Of a stretch of DNA of 20,000 nucleotides, positions 9,701 to 18,675 are shown one piece after another (within the stretch, counting starts at the first letter, position 1; every line of letters begins with the position of its first letter). Location of the stretch: positions 72,156,294 through 72,176,293 of the forward strand of contig JAPXFY010000021.1 of assembly GCA_030674185.1 (NCBI GenBank), in the 5' to 3' direction. Position numbers and translations under genes: made by a program. The notes below the pieces were generated by a model that had not been told where the DNA came from, made no database searches, and saw only the letters and a list, made by a program, of their open reading frames with translations. The DNA is from Monoplex corrugatus (Eukaryota > Mollusca > Gastropoda > Littorinimorpha > Ranellidae).

Positions 9701-10145
9701 TCACAGGACACCAGCATTACTTCCACTGGCAGCACCACGTGTCCCAAGACACCAGCAATACTTCCACTGGCAGCACCACGTGTCCCAGGACACCAGCAAT
9801 ACTTCCACTGGTAGCACCACGTGTCCCAAGACACCAGCAATACTTCCACTGGCAACACCACGTGTCACAGGACACCAGGAATACTTCCACTGGCAGCACC
9901 ACGTGTCCCATGACACCAGCAATACTTCCACTGGCAGCACCACGTGTCCCAGGACACTAGCAATACTTCCACTGGCAGCACCACGTGTCCCAAGACACCA
10001 GCAATACTTCCACTGGCAGCACGACGTATCACATGACACCAGCAATACTCTCACTGGCAGCACCACGTGTCCCAGGACACCAGCAATACTTCCACTGGCA
10101 GCAACACGTGTCCGAAGACACCAACAATACTTCCTCTCGCAGCAC
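6782..10145. repeat. 41-bp minisatellite, about 82 units, CACGTG in most units
   Basis: The consensus unit is AGCACCACGTGTCCCAAGAC followed by ACCAGCAATACTTCCACTGG and one C. Common variants are CCC/CAC after the CACGTGT core, AAG/AGG/ATG, and CAATAATT or CTAGC versions. Spacing is 41 bases throughout, apart from rare one-base indels (near 7128, 7991 and 9690). Most units contain the palindrome CACGTG, a canonical E-box. The consensus has no stop codon in any frame on either strand. Because 41 is not a multiple of three, each frame cycles through the same 41-residue peptide, giving long open frames both ways. It lies wholly within intron 2, with no splice or codon signal tying it to the gene. 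Confidence 0.97.
7286..8105. repeat. Higher-order duplication: 10-unit (410-bp) block, two tandem copies
   Basis: A run of distinctive variants (CTTTCACTTGCAG, CACCATCAATAC, CTTACACTGG, CAATTATTCC, CAGCGATAC, CACTAGC) at 7286-7695 repeats in the same order at 7696-8105. The period is exactly ten units. The second copy has a one-base deletion near 7991. This is a recent block duplication within the 41-bp array. Confidence 0.85.
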
Positions 10146-10149
10146 AGAT

Positions 10150-10556
10150 CACGCCTTCAGCCTGGTGTCAATATGTCCTTGATGGTGGCCATGCTGGCTG
10201 AACAATCTGTGAAAGTCTCTCCGGTACAGCATCAACACCCTGTTGAAAGTGTACCAGAGCTGTGTCCTGTTAAGCCTATTTTTCGGCTCACAATGGTTGT
10301 AGAATGGCAGAAAATGACCTTACCAAGCTATAAACCAGCCATACAAAGAACATCCGAAGACTCACACAAATCTTCTGGTCTAACACCATCTCCAACCAAC
10401 AGTTACTTGCCTGGTTCAATCAAGATAGTACGGGCACCATTCCTATGAAACGTCGATGGAGATGAATTGGACACATCATCCAAAGAAATCAGAATGACGT
10501 CATCCGGAATGCCCTTCACTGGACACCAAGAGGAAGACGTCAGAGAGGATTTGTCA
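10150..10556 (+). mobile_element. RTE-type LINE ORF relic, C-terminal part
   Basis: Translated with frame changes, the segment reads TLLKVYQSCVLLSLFFGSQW near 10230-10300. Further on come QLLAWFNQDSTGTIPMKRRW, a stop, IGHIIQRNQNDVIRNALHW and TPRGRRQRG (10395-10550). This is the region after the RT domain in RTE-like LINEs, where an LYGSE-type motif and an RRWRWIGH..LHWTPEGKRKRG block are common. At least one stop (TGA replacing Trp) and several frameshifts make it a pseudogene. It abuts the right edge of the 41-bp array and belongs to a different LINE clade from the other copies in the window. Confidence 0.75.
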
Positions 10557-10931
10557 GGTTATTACACTGATGTTGCTATTTTAACCACTTTTGGTTCGCT
10601 GACACCAGAGATAGGAATTTCTTCTTTCAGCATCACATGGGTACAATATTAATTTGAACTATACATGTACATTGCAATCATTTTTACACTTTTGTGAAAG
10701 GGAGCTTTGAAGCATGGCTTGCCTATGTCCTTTTTTTTTATCTCTTTCTTGTGGGTATGATATATCTGCCTGATTCTATGCATTACGCACACCACGAAAA
10801 GTAGGGAAGTAGAGGTAGATTTTCCTTTAAATAGCTTGCACGTTTCCTTGTTTGGATGTGATAGTGTTGTTGATTTTTCTTCCATTTCTGTAATAGCAGG
10901 TCAGTTAGAATGGCAGGTATGTTAACAAATT
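10557..10931. other. Intron 2, unique AT-rich sequence
   Basis: No gene or repeat is recognised. It ends with TTAACAAATT, directly before the first 46-bp unit, and probably represents the ancestral intron just upstream of the amplified acceptor. Confidence 0.5.
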
Positions 10932-10971
10932 TCCCATGTTGATGTCATTGACAGGCACAGCGTTGTGGTAC
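10932..10971 (+). repeat. First unit of the 46-bp splice-acceptor minisatellite, cut by the LINE
   Basis: TCCCATGTTGATGTCATTG, then ACAG and GCACAGCGTTGTGGTAC, match the 46-bp unit of the large array, ending mid-unit where LINE sequence starts at 10972. The GTCATTG form is the same as in units next to exon 3, unlike the GTTATTG form of the interior. This left-edge copy therefore probably keeps the ancestral intron sequence. Confidence 0.9.
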
Positions 10972-12325
10972 AATTTAGACCCAAATGAACTGAAAAATTA
11001 CCGGCCTATCTCTAATCTCTCTTTCTTGTCAAAACTGCTTGTAAAAGTTGTCCTCAACCAGCTGAACTCTCACCTGTCTGCCAACAATCTTCTCAATCCT
11101 TTCCAGTCAGCCTACCGCCAGTGCCATAGCACTGAAACTGCCCTGCTACACATTCTCAACAATCTCCTCCTTGCAACTGATACTGGCAAAGTCTCTCTCC
11201 TCACACTCCTTGATCTGTCTGCAGCCTTTGATACCATTGATCATGGTATTCTCCTTTCTAGACTTCATCATACTTTTGGCATCTCTGACATTGCTCTCTC
11301 CTTTTTCACTTCATATCTGTCAAACAGAAAACAAACTGTTCTCATTAATGGCACTTACTCTCAACCTGCATGCCTGACCTGTGGTGTTCCACAAGGATCT
11401 GTCCTTGGCCCTGTTCTTTTCACTCTTTACACCTCCCCCCTGTCCACCATCATCAACTCCCACTCTATAAAACACCACTTCTATGCTGATGACACCCAAC
11501 TTCTAGACAGTGACACACCAGACAATATACAGCGCCTGTTGACTCGCACCACTGAGTGTTACTCGGACATTAAGAACTGGATGACGTTCAACAAACTTCA
11601 GCTTAATGACGACAAGACAGAAGCTATCCTCACTGGCACCCGTCAGAAACTTTCTCAGCTGCCTCCTCTTTCTCTCCCATTATGTAACACATCAGTCCCA
11701 ATTTCTGATTCAGCTAAAAACCTTGGTGTCTGCATTGACTCTACTCTCTCCATGAACAACTTTGTTTCTCAAACTGCCAGATCTTGCTACTATCACCTCC
11801 ATCGTATAAGCTTGATCAGGAAGTATCTCTCTGTGGAAACAACTGCAAAACTCGTTCTCTCTCCTTCATAATGTCTCGCATTGACTATTGCAATTCACTC
11901 CTGTCTGGTCTTCCTGCCTCCACCATTCACATCCTACAGCGCATTCAAACAATGCTGCACGCCTTGTACTCAAAAAGAAAAAAGCTGACCACATATCTCC
12001 TCTCCTGGCACAACTTCACTGGCTCCCTGTATCAAAGCGCATACAGTACAAACTAGACACCATGTGCTACAAAAGCCTCAATAACGCAGCACCCGATTAC
12101 CTGTCAAGCCTACTTGAGATCTATGTTCCCTCACGTACCCTCCGCTCTGTCTCCGATCCTCAGACTTTTCGCTTTCCACGCACCAAGCTCAATACCTATG
12201 GTCCACGAGCCTTCTCTGTTTCTGGTCCACTTTCCTGGAACAAACTTCCTCTCTCTGTCCGTCAGCAACCTACTTTTGTCTCCTTCAAGTCCGCTCTCAA
12301 AACTCACCTTTTCTCCTCTGCATAA
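10972..12325 (+). pseudogene. Reverse transcriptase ORF2 fragment of the LINE, two frameshifts
   Basis: The fragment encodes a nearly complete RT domain: NYRPISNLSFLSKLLVKV, then LDLSAAFDTIDH (11209-11244, catalytic Asp at 11230-11232), PQGSVLGP (11389-11412) and FYADD (11479-11493). A first frameshift lies near 11858-11870, where a CT dinucleotide appears gained. The frame then resumes with SRIDYCNSLLSGLPAS. A second lies near 11950, where an A appears lost, after which AARLVLKKKKADHISPLLAQ continues. The normal C-terminus (GPRAFSVSGPLSWNKLP and so on) ends at the stop 12323-12325. The RT active-site residues are intact, but the ORF is broken and truncated, so the copy is inactive though fairly young. 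Open frames starting at 10936 use an ATG from the host repeat, not a LINE start. Confidence 0.9.
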
Positions 12326-12588
12326 AATCCTGACCTCACTCATCCCCCCCTCTGTAGCCTGTCTCCACTCGGAGGTGATTCACATTGTAATATATATTTG
12401 TATATAATATGCTCTCTATAATTTTCCATTGCTTTTATTCTTTTTCCCCATTTATAGCCATGTGTGCGTGTGTGTGTGCGTGTGTGTGCGCGCGTGCGTA
12501 AGTGTATGTTCAGCGCATAGATTTGATTTTTATCGAGATTTTGCGCTATATAAATATTGTAATTATTATTATTATTATTATTATTATT
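12326..12588 (+). other. LINE 3' untranslated tail with GT run and (ATT)n end
   Basis: Non-coding tail of the element: a GT/GCGT-rich run at 12463-12500, a conserved block ending ATTTTGCGCTATATAAATAT, and nine or so ATT units. The same tail occurs inverted at 4021-4300, which defines the family's 3' end. Confidence 0.85.
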
Positions 12589-15500
12589 ATGTCCCCATGT
12601 TGATGTTATTGACAGGCACAGCGTTGTGGTACTCATGTCCCCATGTTGATGTTATTGACAGGCACAGTGTTGTGGTACTCATGTCCCCATGTTGATGTTA
12701 TTGACAGGCACAGTGTTGTGGTACTCATGTCCCCATGTTGATGTTATTGACAGGCACAGCGTTGTGGTACTCATGTCCCCATGTTGATGTTATTGACAGG
12801 CACAGCGTTGTGGTACTCATGTCCCCATGTTGATGTTATTGACAGGCACAGCGTTGTGGTACTCATGTCCCCATGTTGATGTTATTGACAGGCACAGTGT
12901 TGTGGTACTCATGTCCCCATGTTGATGTTATTGACAGGCACAGTGTTGTGGTACTCATGTCCCCATGTTGATGTTATTGACAGGCACAGCGTTGTGGTAC
13001 TCATGTCCCCATGTTGATGTTATTGACAGGCACAGTGTTGTGGTACTCATGTCCCCATGTTGATGTTATTGACAGGCACAGTGTTGTGGTACTCATGTCC
13101 CCATGTTGATGTTATTGACAGGCACAGTGTTGTGGTACTCATGTCCCCATGTTGATGTTATTGACAGGCACAGTGTTGTGGTACTCATGTCCCCATGTTG
13201 ATGTCATAGACAGGCACAGTGTTGTGGTACTCATGTCCCCATGTTGATGTCATAGACAGGCACAGCGTTGTGGTACTCATGTCCCCATGTTGATGTTATT
13301 GACAGGCACAGCGTTGTGGTACTCATGTCCCCATGTTGATGTTATTGACAGGCACAGTGTTGTGGTACTCATGTCCCCATGTTGATGTTATTGACAGGCA
13401 CAGCGTTGTGGTACTCATGTCCCCATGTTGATGTTATTGACAGGCACAGTGTTGTGGTACTCATGTCCCCATGTTGATGTTATTGACAGGCACAGTGTTG
13501 TGGTACTCATGTCCCCATGTTGATGTTATTGACAGGCACAGCGTTGTGGTACTCATGTCCCCATGTTGATGTTATTGACAGGCACAGCGTTGTGGTACTC
13601 ATGTCCCCATGTTGATGTTATTGACAGACAGCATGGGTACTCATGTCCATGTTGATGTTTGACAGGCCAGTTGTGGTACTCATGTCCCCATGTTGATGTT
13701 ATTGACAGGCACAGCGTTGTGGTACTCATGTCCCCAGTGTTATTGACAGGCACAGCGTTGTGGTACTCATGTCCCATGTTGATGTTATTGACAGGCACAG
13801 CGTTGTGGTACTCATGTCCCCATGTTGATGTTATTGACAGGCACAGTCGTTGTGGTACTCATGTCCCCATGTTGATGTTATTGACAGGCACAGCGTTGTG
13901 GTACTCATGTCCCCATGTTGATGTTATTGACAGGCACAGCGTTGTGGTACTCATGTCCCCATGTTGATGTATTGACAGGCACAGCGTTGTGGTACTCATG
14001 TCCCCATGTTGATGTTATTGACAGGCACAGCGTTGTGGTACTCATGTCCCCATGTTGATGTTATTGACAGGCACAGCGTTGTGGTACTCATGTCCCCATT
14101 GATGTTTGAAGCACATGTTGTGTACTCATGTCCATAGTATGACAGCACAGCGTTGTGGTACTCATGTCCCCATGTTGATGTTATTGACAGGCACAGCGTT
14201 GTGGTACTCATGTCCCCATGTTGATGTCATTGACAGGCACAGCGTTGTGGTACTCATGTCCCCATGTTGATGTTATTGACAGGCACAGCGTTGTGGTACT
14301 CATGTCCCCATGTTGATGTTTATAGACAGGCACAGCGTTGTGGTACTCATGTCCCCATGTTGATGTTATTGACAGGCACAGCGTTGTGGTACTCATGTCC
14401 CCATGTTGATGTCATGACAGGCACAGCGTTGTGGTACTCATGTCCCCATGTTGATGTTATTGACAGGCACAGCGTTGTGGTACTCATGTCCCCATGTTGA
14501 TGTTATTGACAGGCACAGCGTTGTGGTACTCATGTCCCCATGTTGATGTTATTGACAGGCACAGCGTTGTGGTACTCATGTCCCCATGTTGATGTTATTG
14601 ACAGGCACAGCGTTGTGGTACTCATGTCCCCATGTTGATGTTATTGACAGGCACAGTGTTGTGGTACTCATGTCCCCATGTTGATGTTATTGACAGGCAC
14701 AGCGTTGTGGTACTCATGTCCCCATGTTGATGTTATTGACAGGCACAGGTTGTGGTACTCATGTCCCCATGTTGATGTTATTGACAGGCACAGCGTTGTG
14801 GTACTCATGTCCCCATGTTGATGTTATTGACAGGCACAGGTTGTGGTACTCATGTCCCCATGTTGATGTTATTGACAGGCACAGTGTTGTGGTACTCATG
14901 TCCCCATGTTGATGTTATTGACAGGCACAGCGTTGTGGTACTCATGTCCCCATGTTGATGTTATTGACAGGCACAGTGTTGTGGTACTCATGTCCCCATG
15001 TTGATGTTATTGACAGGCACAGCGTTGTGGTACTCATGTCCCCATGTTGATGTTATTGACAGGCACAGCGTTGTGGTACTCATGTCCCCATGTTGATGTT
15101 ATTGACAGGCACAGCGTTGTGGTACTCATGTCCCCATGTTGATGTTATTGACAGGCACAGTGTTGTGGTACTCATGTCCCCATGTTGATGTTATTGACAG
15201 GCACAGCGTTGTGGTACTCATGTCCCCATGTTGATGTTATTGACAGGCACAGTGTTGTGGTACTCATGTCCCCATGTTGATGTTATTGACAGGCACAGCG
15301 TTGTGGTACTCATGTCCCCATGTTGATGTTATTGACAGGCACAGCGTTGTGGTACTCATGTCCCCATGTTGATGTTATTGACAGGCACAGCGTTGTGGTA
15401 CTCATGTCCCCATGTTGATGTATTGACAGGCACAGCGTTGTGGTACTCATGTCCCCATGTTGATGTTATTGACAGGCACAGCGTTGTGGTACTCATGTCC

Positions 15501-17913
15501 CCATGTTGATGTTATTGACAGGCACAGCGTTGTGGTACTCATGTCCCATGTTGATGTCATTGACAGGCACAGCGTTGTGGTACTCATGTCCCCATGTTGA
15601 TGTTATTGACAGGCACAGGTTGTGGTACCATGTCCCCATGTTGATGTTATTGACAGGCACAGCGTTGTGGTACTCATGTCCCCATGTTGATGTTATTGAC
15701 AGGCACAGCGTTGTGGTACTCATGTCCCCATGTTGATGTCATTGACAGGCACAGCGTTGTGGTACTCATGTCCCCAGTTGATGTATTGACAGGCACAGCG
15801 TTGTGTACTCATGTCCCCATGTTGATGTCATTGACAGGCACAGCGTTGTGGTATCATGTCCCCATGTTGATGTTATTGACAGGCACAGCGTTGTGGTACT
15901 CTGTCCCATGTTGATGTTATTGACAGGCACAGCGTTGTGGTACTCATGTCCCCATGTTGATGTTATTGACAGGCACGTTGTGGTACTCATGTCCCCATGT
16001 TGATGTTATTGACAGGCACAGCGTTGTGGTACTCATGTCCCCATGTTGATGTTATTGACAGGCACAGCGTTGTGGTACTCATGTCCCCATGTTGATGTTA
16101 TTGACAGGCACAGCGTTGTGGTACTCATGTCCCCATGTTGATGTTATTGACAGGCACAGCGTTGTGGTACTCATGTCCCCATGTTGATGTATTGACAGGC
16201 ACAGCGTTTGGTACTCATGTCCCCATGTTGATGTATTGACAGGCACAGCGTTGTGGTACTCATGTCCCCATGTTGATGCATTGACAGGCACAGCGTTGTG
16301 GTACTCATGTCCCCATGTTGATGTTATTGACAGGCACAGCGTTGTGGTACTCATGTCCCCATGTTGATGTTATTGACAGGCACAGCGTTGTGGTACTCAT
16401 GTCCCCATGTTGATGTTATTGACAGGCACAGCGTTGTGATACTCATGTCCCCATGTTGATGTTATTGACAGGCACAGCGTTGTGGTACTCATGTCCCCAT
16501 GTTGATGTCATTGACAGGCACAGCGTTGTGGTACTCATGTCCCCATGTTGATGTATTGACAGGCACAGCGTTGTGGTACTCATGTCCCCATGTTGATGTT
16601 ATTGACAGGCACAGCGTTGTGGTACTCATGTCCCCATGTTGATGTTATTGACAGGCACGCGTTGTGGTACTCATGTCCCCATGTTGATGTTATTGACAGG
16701 CACAGCGTTGTGGTACTCATGTCCCCATGTTGATGTTATTGACAGGCACACGTTGTGGTACTCATGTCCCCATGTTGATGTTATTGACAGGCACAGCGTT
16801 GTGGTACTCATGTCCCCATGTTGATGTTTGACAGGCACAGCGTTGTGGTACTCATGTCCCCATGTTGATGTATTGACAGGCACGCGTTGTGGTACTCATG
16901 TCCCATGTTGATGTATTGACAGGCACAGGTTGTGGTACTATGTCCCCATGTTTGATGTCATTGACGGCACAGCGTTGTGGTACTCATGTCCCCATGTTGA
17001 TGTTATGACAGGCACAGGTTGTGGTACTCATGTCCCCATGTTGATGTATTGACAGGCACAGCGTTGTGGTACTCATGTCCCCATGTGATGTTATTGACAG
17101 GCACAGCGTTGTGGTACTCATGTCCCCATGTTGATGTCATTGACAGGCACACTTGTGTACAGCCATGTTGTCTGACACATGTACATGCCATGTTGATGTC
17201 ATGACAGGCACAGCGTTGTGGTACTCATGTCCCCATGTTGATGTATTGACAGGCACAGCGTTGTGGTACTCATGTCCCCATGTTGATGTTATTGACAGGC
17301 AACAGCGTTGTGTACTCATGTCCCCATGTTGATGTTATTGACAGCACAGCGTTGTGGTACTCATGTCCCATGTTGATGTATTGACAGGCACAGCGTTGTG
17401 GTACTCATGTCCCCATGTTGATGTTATTGACAGGCACAGCGTTGTGGTACTCATGTCCCCATGTTATGTTATTGACAGGCACAGCGTTGTGTACTCATGT
17501 CCCCATGTTGATGTTATTGACAGGCACAGGTTGTGGTACCATGTCCCATGTTGATGTTATTGACAGGCACAGCGTTGTGGTACTCATGTCCCATGTTGAT
17601 GTATTGACAGGCACAGCGTGTGGTACTCATGTCCCCATGTTGATGTCATGACGGCACAGCGTTGTGGTACTCATGTCCCAGTTGATTTATTGACAGGCAC
17701 ACGTTGTGGTACTCATGTCCCCATGTTGATGTATTGACAGCACAGCGTTTGTGGTACTCATGTCCCATGTTGATGTTATTGACAGGCACAGCGTTGTGGT
17801 ACTCATGTCCCCATGTTGATGTATTGACAGCACAGCGTGTGGTACTCATGTCCCATGTTGATGTCATTGACAGGCACAGCGTTGTGGTACTCATGTCCCC
17901 ATGTTGATGATTG

Positions 17914-17948
<35 letters not shown>

Positions 17949-18466
17949 TGGTACTCATGTCCCCATGTTGATGTTATTGACAGGCACAGCGTTGTGGTAC
18001 TCATGTCCCCATGTTGATGTTATTGACAGGCACAGCGTTGTGGTACTCATGTCCCCATGTTGATGTTATTGACAGGCACAGCGTTGTGGTACTCATGTCC
18101 CCCATGTTGATGTCATTGACAGGCACAGCGTTGTGGTACTCATGCCCCCATGTTGATGTCATAGACAGGCACACCGTTGTGGTACTGATGTCCCCATGTT
18201 GATGTCATTGACAGGCATACCGTTGTGGTACTCATTTCCCCATGTTGATGTCATTGACAGGCACAGCGTTGTGGTACTCATGTCCCCATCTTGATGTCAT
18301 TGACAGGCACAGCGTTGTGGTACTCATGTCCCCATGTTGATGTCATTAACAGGCACACCGTTGTGGTACTCATGTCCCCATGTTGATGTCATTGACAGGC
18401 ACACCGTTGTGGTACTCATGTCCCCATGTTGATGTCATTGACAGGCACTCCGTTGTGGTACTCATG
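12589..18466 (+). repeat. 46-bp minisatellite carrying the intron 2 acceptor and start of exon 3, about 127 units
   Basis: Each unit is an intron part, TCCCCATGTTGATGTTATTG plus ACAG (24 bases), followed by GCACAGCGTTGTGGTACTC plus ATG (22 bases). The second part is the first 22 bases of coding exon 3, and the last unit's ACAG at 18441-18444 is the acceptor used for exon 3. In frame, the exon part encodes A-Q-R-C-G-T-H. Units are almost perfectly 46 bases from 12589 to 13620 and again after 17947, with many short indels in between. Variants are AGCG/AGTG at a CpG and GTTATTG/GTCATTG. The right-edge units (18140-18444) have more substitutions (ACACCG, ATAGACAG, ATTAACAG). Two short scrambled spots lie near 13625-13675 and 14095-14150, and another near 17150-17200. 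Confidence 0.97.
17914..17946. repeat. 33-base A run interrupting the 46-bp array
   Basis: The unit reads GTTGATGATTGA, then 33 A in total, then TGTGGTACTC. The A run replaces about a dozen bases around the acceptor. It marks the change from an indel-rich part of the array to a clean part, which suggests an assembly join or gap-fill artefact rather than a biological insertion. Confidence 0.9.
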
Positions 18467-18675
18467 CACCCCTATGGCTGGACCTTCAGGGTTCATCGCT
18501 ACCTGCAGTGGGACAGGAGGTGACTGCACGTGCATGCGCTTCCTACAGTAACAATTGCTGTAACTCAAACTGGGACGTACCCGCTACAGTACGGAACTGT
18601 GGTGTGTTCAGGGTCTATAACCTGACAAAACCTTATTTTTGCCAGCTGGCATATTGTGCTCAACAGCAGCCGTAG
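18445..18675 (+). CDS. Coding exon 3: second half of the D8C domain and stop
   Basis: From the acceptor at 18444 the exon reads ALRCGTHAPLWLDL, then ARACASYSNNCCNSNW, NCGVFRVYNLTKPYFC and QLAYCAQQQP, with the stop TAG at 18673-18675. The cysteine pattern (RC, AC, CC, NC, FC, YC) and the motifs CGTHAPLWL and FxVYNLTxPxxCxLAYC are the C-terminal half of the uromodulin/GP2 D8C module. Joined to exon 2, the sequence is SCVP-ALR-CGTHAP, which keeps the three-residue gap between Cys-Val-Pro and the next Cys that I recall for uromodulin. The phase-0 junction fits without adjustment. The first 22 bases of this exon are the part copied in the upstream 46-bp array. The protein ends six residues after the last D8C cysteine. 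Confidence 0.88.
   Translation, partial: ALRCGTHAPLWLDLQGSSLPAVGQEVTARACASYSNNCCNSNWDVPATVRNCGVFRVYNLTKPYFCQLAYCAQQQP

Larger units (their letters stand above)
10972..12588 (+). mobile_element. 5'-truncated Jockey/CR1/L2-like LINE inserted in the 46-bp array
   Basis: The element begins abruptly within the RT coding region and ends in a 3' untranslated tail and (ATT)n (about 12562-12588). The tail holds a GT run and TTTTGCGCTATATAAATATT. The flanks are GTGGTAC on the left and ATGTCCCC on the right, whereas an intact unit reads GGTACTCATGTCCCC. The insertion therefore sits inside one repeat unit, with an apparent loss of TC and no visible target duplication. It is collinear with the decayed copy at 600-2206 and its tail matches 4021-4300. 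The endonuclease domain and first half of ORF2 are absent. Confidence 0.92.
2969..18675 (+). other. Gene span: secreted PAN/apple plus D8C-domain protein, three coding exons
   Basis: Joining 2969-3316, 5399-5559 and 18445-18675 gives about 246 residues once the one-base defect in exon 1 is allowed for. The order is signal peptide, PAN/apple-like domain, then a D8C module, and the protein ends there. Intron 1 (3317-5398) is phase 1. Intron 2 (5560-18444) is phase 0. Phases match at both junctions. D8C modules occur in uromodulin, GP2, OIT3 and VWDE-type extracellular proteins. PAN/apple domains bind proteins or sugars. The product is therefore probably secreted, perhaps a lectin-like or mucosal protein, but the function is unknown. 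No transmembrane segment, ZP domain or GPI signal is visible. Intron 2 makes up over 80% of the span and is mostly tandem repeat. Confidence 0.75.

Noticed and set aside
9207..10448. 413-codon open frame running from the 41-bp array into the RTE relic
   Set aside because: All frames of the array are open by composition, stops occur in many units, and the C-terminal part is a transposon relic read in the wrong frame. No start context or splice signal supports it.
17914..17946. A33 run as a poly(A) tail of a retrocopy or SINE
   Set aside because: There is no element body beside it, both sides are the same 46-bp array, and no target duplication is visible. An assembly artefact is more likely.
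12429..18202. Many open frames of 60-100 codons in the 46-bp array
   Set aside because: They cycle through the three frames of the unit and end at the TGA of GTTGATG or at indels. They are repeat by-products.
10932..18466. CRISPR-like array of about 46-bp repeats
   Set aside because: Units are directly contiguous with no unique spacers, and the context is an animal intron with LINEs.
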